Below, one piece after another: positions 21,016-23,115 of a stretch of DNA of 23,115 nt. The position numbers and the translations under genes were made by a program. Location: positions 1 through 23,115 of the forward strand of contig CALUDF010000004.1 in assembly GCA_943914745.1 (NCBI GenBank), written 5' to 3'. The notes beneath the pieces are model-generated. The model was not told the DNA's origin, did not search any database, and was given only the letters and a program-made list of their open reading frames with translations. Within the stretch, counting starts at the first letter, position 1. Every line of letters starts with the position of its first letter. The stretch is from an uncultured Bacteriovorax sp. (GTDB lineage Bacteria; Bdellovibrionota; Bacteriovoracia; Bacteriovoracales; Bacteriovoracaceae).

Positions 21016-23115
21016 GTGAAGCGAATTCATCATTCGGTTCTATTTTTAACGGTACTAATCTTACTTAGTTCTTGTAAGCAAAGCTTGGATAAAGTCGTCT
21101 CTGCCGTCACTGGTGGGATCTTGGAACCAGTTAGCATGACCATTGAACCAGGTAACGACCTAGGAGAAATCGTTGTTGGAGAAGATCCAGTAGAGATCAA
21201 GATCAACATTAAAAATAATTCCTCTGACAGGCTAAAAAAATTAGTTCTCGAAATCGACAAATCTCAATCTCTTTTAAGATTTAAAGAAAATTTAGATGGT
21301 GAAGCGCTCTCACCTGGAGCTGGAGGAACGTGTGGAGATCTTCTCTCGAGTGGATCAAACTGCTCTTTCATCTTGACTTTCAATCCTCGCAAGGCCGGAA
21401 AGTTCAGCATTCCACTTAAGTTCAAATATGAGAACCTCATCGAACCGCAACAAAAAGAGACAATCATTACTGCTCTTACAGGAGAGCCTGCTTCACTGGT
21501 CTTTACAAATGATGTTACAAGTTACGATCTAGGGCTCATTGAACAAACTGAAAAAGTTAAACGCTTCTTAGATTTCACGATCACCAACAAAGGTGATTTG
21601 CGCGCAAAAAACATCACCACGTCACTGACAAACTCTTCAGATGATCCGACTTTCCAAATTGTTGAAAATGATTGTCCAAAAATCCTAGAATTTGATCAGG
21701 TATGCCATATTCGTGTGAGCTATGAACCATTTAATAACAACTATCAAGACCTGGCCGTTGACTACGAAGGAAGACTTACCTTTGTGTACGAACGAGACGC
21801 CAAAGGATCTTTGAGCAGTCTTAATGGCTACGCAAAAGTAAAGTCTGCTGCCATTGAAGCCAACTTCAAAGAAAACTTCGGCAACATTGAATTTGGTACA
21901 GTCATAACAGGAAACAAACTCTCTAAAGCCGTACGCATATCCAACATTGGTTACCGCGCCGGAATCATGAAAGAGATGGTTTTCACAGATTTTGCAGGCC
22001 TTCCAATTGCTAGCTGTAAAAAAGGTTCTGGAATTTTACTAGACTGCCAAAAAGAACTTAAAGATTTCCCATTTGTTATTGAAGACACTAATTCGTGTTT
22101 TGATCGTCCAGTAGAAGGTATTGTAGGAAAAATAGCAGGCCAGCAATGTTACTTCAACATCATTTATTGGCCGAGCACGACTTGGGAAGCCAACAGTCAG
22201 GCGTCTCATGATTTTGATTCATCAAATATTTCTTTAATCTATGACAGCCAATGGAAAGGAAATGAAAACATCGTCAATAAAACTGGGATGTTTACAATTC
22301 TTGCCAAATTCGAAGCTGCCGCGAAGCTTGTACTCAAAAAAATCACGTTCAATAACGTAGACATTGAAGCCAGTAAAATTACAAAATCTAATGGCCTTGC
22401 CGAAATTAACCTGGGCCGTCTTGCCCTCATCTCAAGCGAAACCTTTTCAAGTTTTATTCAGTTAACCTGGGTTAACGCTGGGGAAACCGCAGCTGTCATG
22501 GATAAGATTTTTGATGGGAAAGCACCTGCCAATATAATTAATGACTCTGGCTACATCCTCAATCCTTATTATCGCAACATAAAAACGGATGGTGGTTGCC
22601 ACACGATTGCGCCAAATGCCGAATGTAAGATGTCTTTTGACCTCGCACCAGTGACTCAAAATAATAATACGGCCCTAGAAGACTCGTACATGTATGACGA
22701 TATCACTGACATACAGAAGAAATTTAAATCATTCTATTTAAGTTATAATGACGGCACAAAGTTTGAAGATGATGGGAACCCTGCGACCAAGAGAAACTAC
22801 CACAGCAAACTCATTGCAAAGCTCATCAAAAAAGGCTCGCTTGCCTTTGTCTCTGCGACTTCGATTAGTACAAAGCTCGTCAATGGAGAAACTGGTCAAC
22901 AAGTCTTATGCTTAAAAAACGTTGGTACAGGCGATGTATACGCAATACTAAAGGATGAAACAAAAAACTATAATATCCCTTCTAGTAAGCCACCTTTATG
23001 GCCATACAAGGCAGAAGATCAAATAACTTCAATTGAAAGCTGTCCTAGTGGAACAGGGACAGGTCCAGTGCACGATTGTTTTGATCTTCTCTATGAGCAT
23101 GGTACTGTATTAACC
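21016..23115 (+). CDS. lipoprotein with choice-of-anchor-D-like repeats (partial, runs off the window)
   Basis: An open frame from GTG at 21016 continues to the last base (700 codons, no stop). The N-terminus is a lipoprotein signal ending LLSSC (C20). The body has repeated immunoglobulin-like units of the ASH/choice-of-anchor-D type. The cysteine pairs fall in the family's 'C...aG..C...v.F.P' pattern: C106/C116 (SSGSNCSFILTFNP), C220/C230 (CHIRVSYEP) and C528/C537 (CKMSFDLAP). A further pair is C361/C378. A G-run (21004-21009) six bases upstream serves as the ribosome-binding site, and no ATG offers a comparable start. It begins 24 bases after the giant lipoprotein gene, so it belongs to the same operon. 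No enzymatic domain is seen; a structural or adhesive surface role is inferred. Confidence 0.85.
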   Translation, partial: MKRIHHSVLFLTVLILLSSCKQSLDKVVSAVTGGILEPVSMTIEPGNDLGEIVVGEDPVEIKINIKNNSSDRLKKLVLEIDKSQSLLRFKENLDGEALSPGAGGTCGDLLSSGSNCSFILTFNPRKAGKFSIPLKFKYENLIEPQQKETIITALTGEPASLVFTNDVTSYDLGLIEQTEKVKRFLDFTITNKGDLRAKNITTSLTNSSDDPTFQIVENDCPKILEFDQVCHIRVSYEPFNNNYQDLAVDYEGRLTFVYERDAKGSLSSLNGYAKVKSAAIEANFKENFGNIEFGTVITGNKLSKAVRISNIGYRAGIMKEMVFTDFAGLPIASCKKGSGILLDCQKELKDFPFVIEDTNSCFDRPVEGIVGKIAGQQCYFNIIYWPSTTWEANSQASHDFDSSNISLIYDSQWKGNENIVNKTGMFTILAKFEAAAKLVLKKITFNNVDIEASKITKSNGLAEINLGRLALISSETFSSFIQLTWVNAGETAAVMDKIFDGKAPANIINDSGYILNPYYRNIKTDGGCHTIAPNAECKMSFDLAPVTQNNNTALEDSYMYDDITDIQKKFKSFYLSYNDGTKFEDDGNPATKRNYHSKLIAKLIKKGSLAFVSATSISTKLVNGETGQQVLCLKNVGTGDVYAILKDETKNYNIPSSKPPLWPYKAEDQITSIESCPSGTGTGPVHDCFDLLYEHGTVLT

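Noticed and set aside
1..23115. CRISPR arrays, insertion sequences, integrases, tRNA or rRNA genes
   Set aside because: No regular direct repeats with spacers, transposase or integrase motifs, terminal inverted repeats or RNA-gene signatures were found.

Overview
The window reads as chromosomal DNA of a Gram-negative bacterium. Many products are exported lipoproteins or outer-membrane barrels. Two tandem regulators belong to the TIGR02147/DUF4423 family, which is known mainly from Bdellovibrio-like bacteria and Fibrobacter. Base composition is moderate (roughly low 40s % G+C by eye), and a degenerate HD-domain regulator and a CHASE2 cyclase are present. I infer a member of the Bdellovibrionota, most likely Bacteriovoracales; this is inference, as no rRNA or other marker lies in the window. 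I see no mobile element, tRNA, rRNA or CRISPR array.

Layout. (1) 130-5537, plus strand: a three-gene cassette of an exported FecR-domain protein, an exported TPR protein with a probable C-terminal outer-membrane barrel, and a CHASE2 membrane adenylyl cyclase. An intrinsic terminator separates the first gene from the other two. Together they look like a trans-envelope module with cAMP as output. (2) 5530-9078, minus strand: a regulator with a pseudo-receiver and a degenerate HD domain, whose stop overlaps the cyclase stop, and a fused alpha/beta E1 2-oxoacid dehydrogenase of branched-chain type. (3) 9232-10257, plus strand: class II fructose-bisphosphate aldolase, divergent from E1. (4) 10296-10745, minus strand: a DUF4442 hotdog-fold protein that shares a bidirectional terminator with the aldolase. 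(5) 11014-12796, plus strand: two tandem TIGR02147-type putative regulators. (6) 13022-13672: a small exported protein, probably a beta-barrel.

(7) 13857 to the window end, plus strand: three consecutive large lipoproteins with almost no spacing. The first (646 aa) is an array of five Fn3-like domains. The second (1727 aa) starts with a diverged copy of that array and adds about 1,000 residues, including a sixth Fn3-like domain and a tail resembling a formylglycine-generating-enzyme (FGE-sulfatase/C-type-lectin-like) fold. The third starts at GTG, carries choice-of-anchor-D-like repeats and runs off the window. This locus is the least explained part of the window and the best candidate for an undescribed surface apparatus. 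The FecR-TPR-CHASE2 cassette is the second candidate.

No gene-free stretch exceeds 300 bases. The longest intergenic gap lies between the DUF4442 gene and the first TIGR02147 gene (about 270 bases). It holds inverted repeats and a small ORF with a consensus ribosome-binding site.
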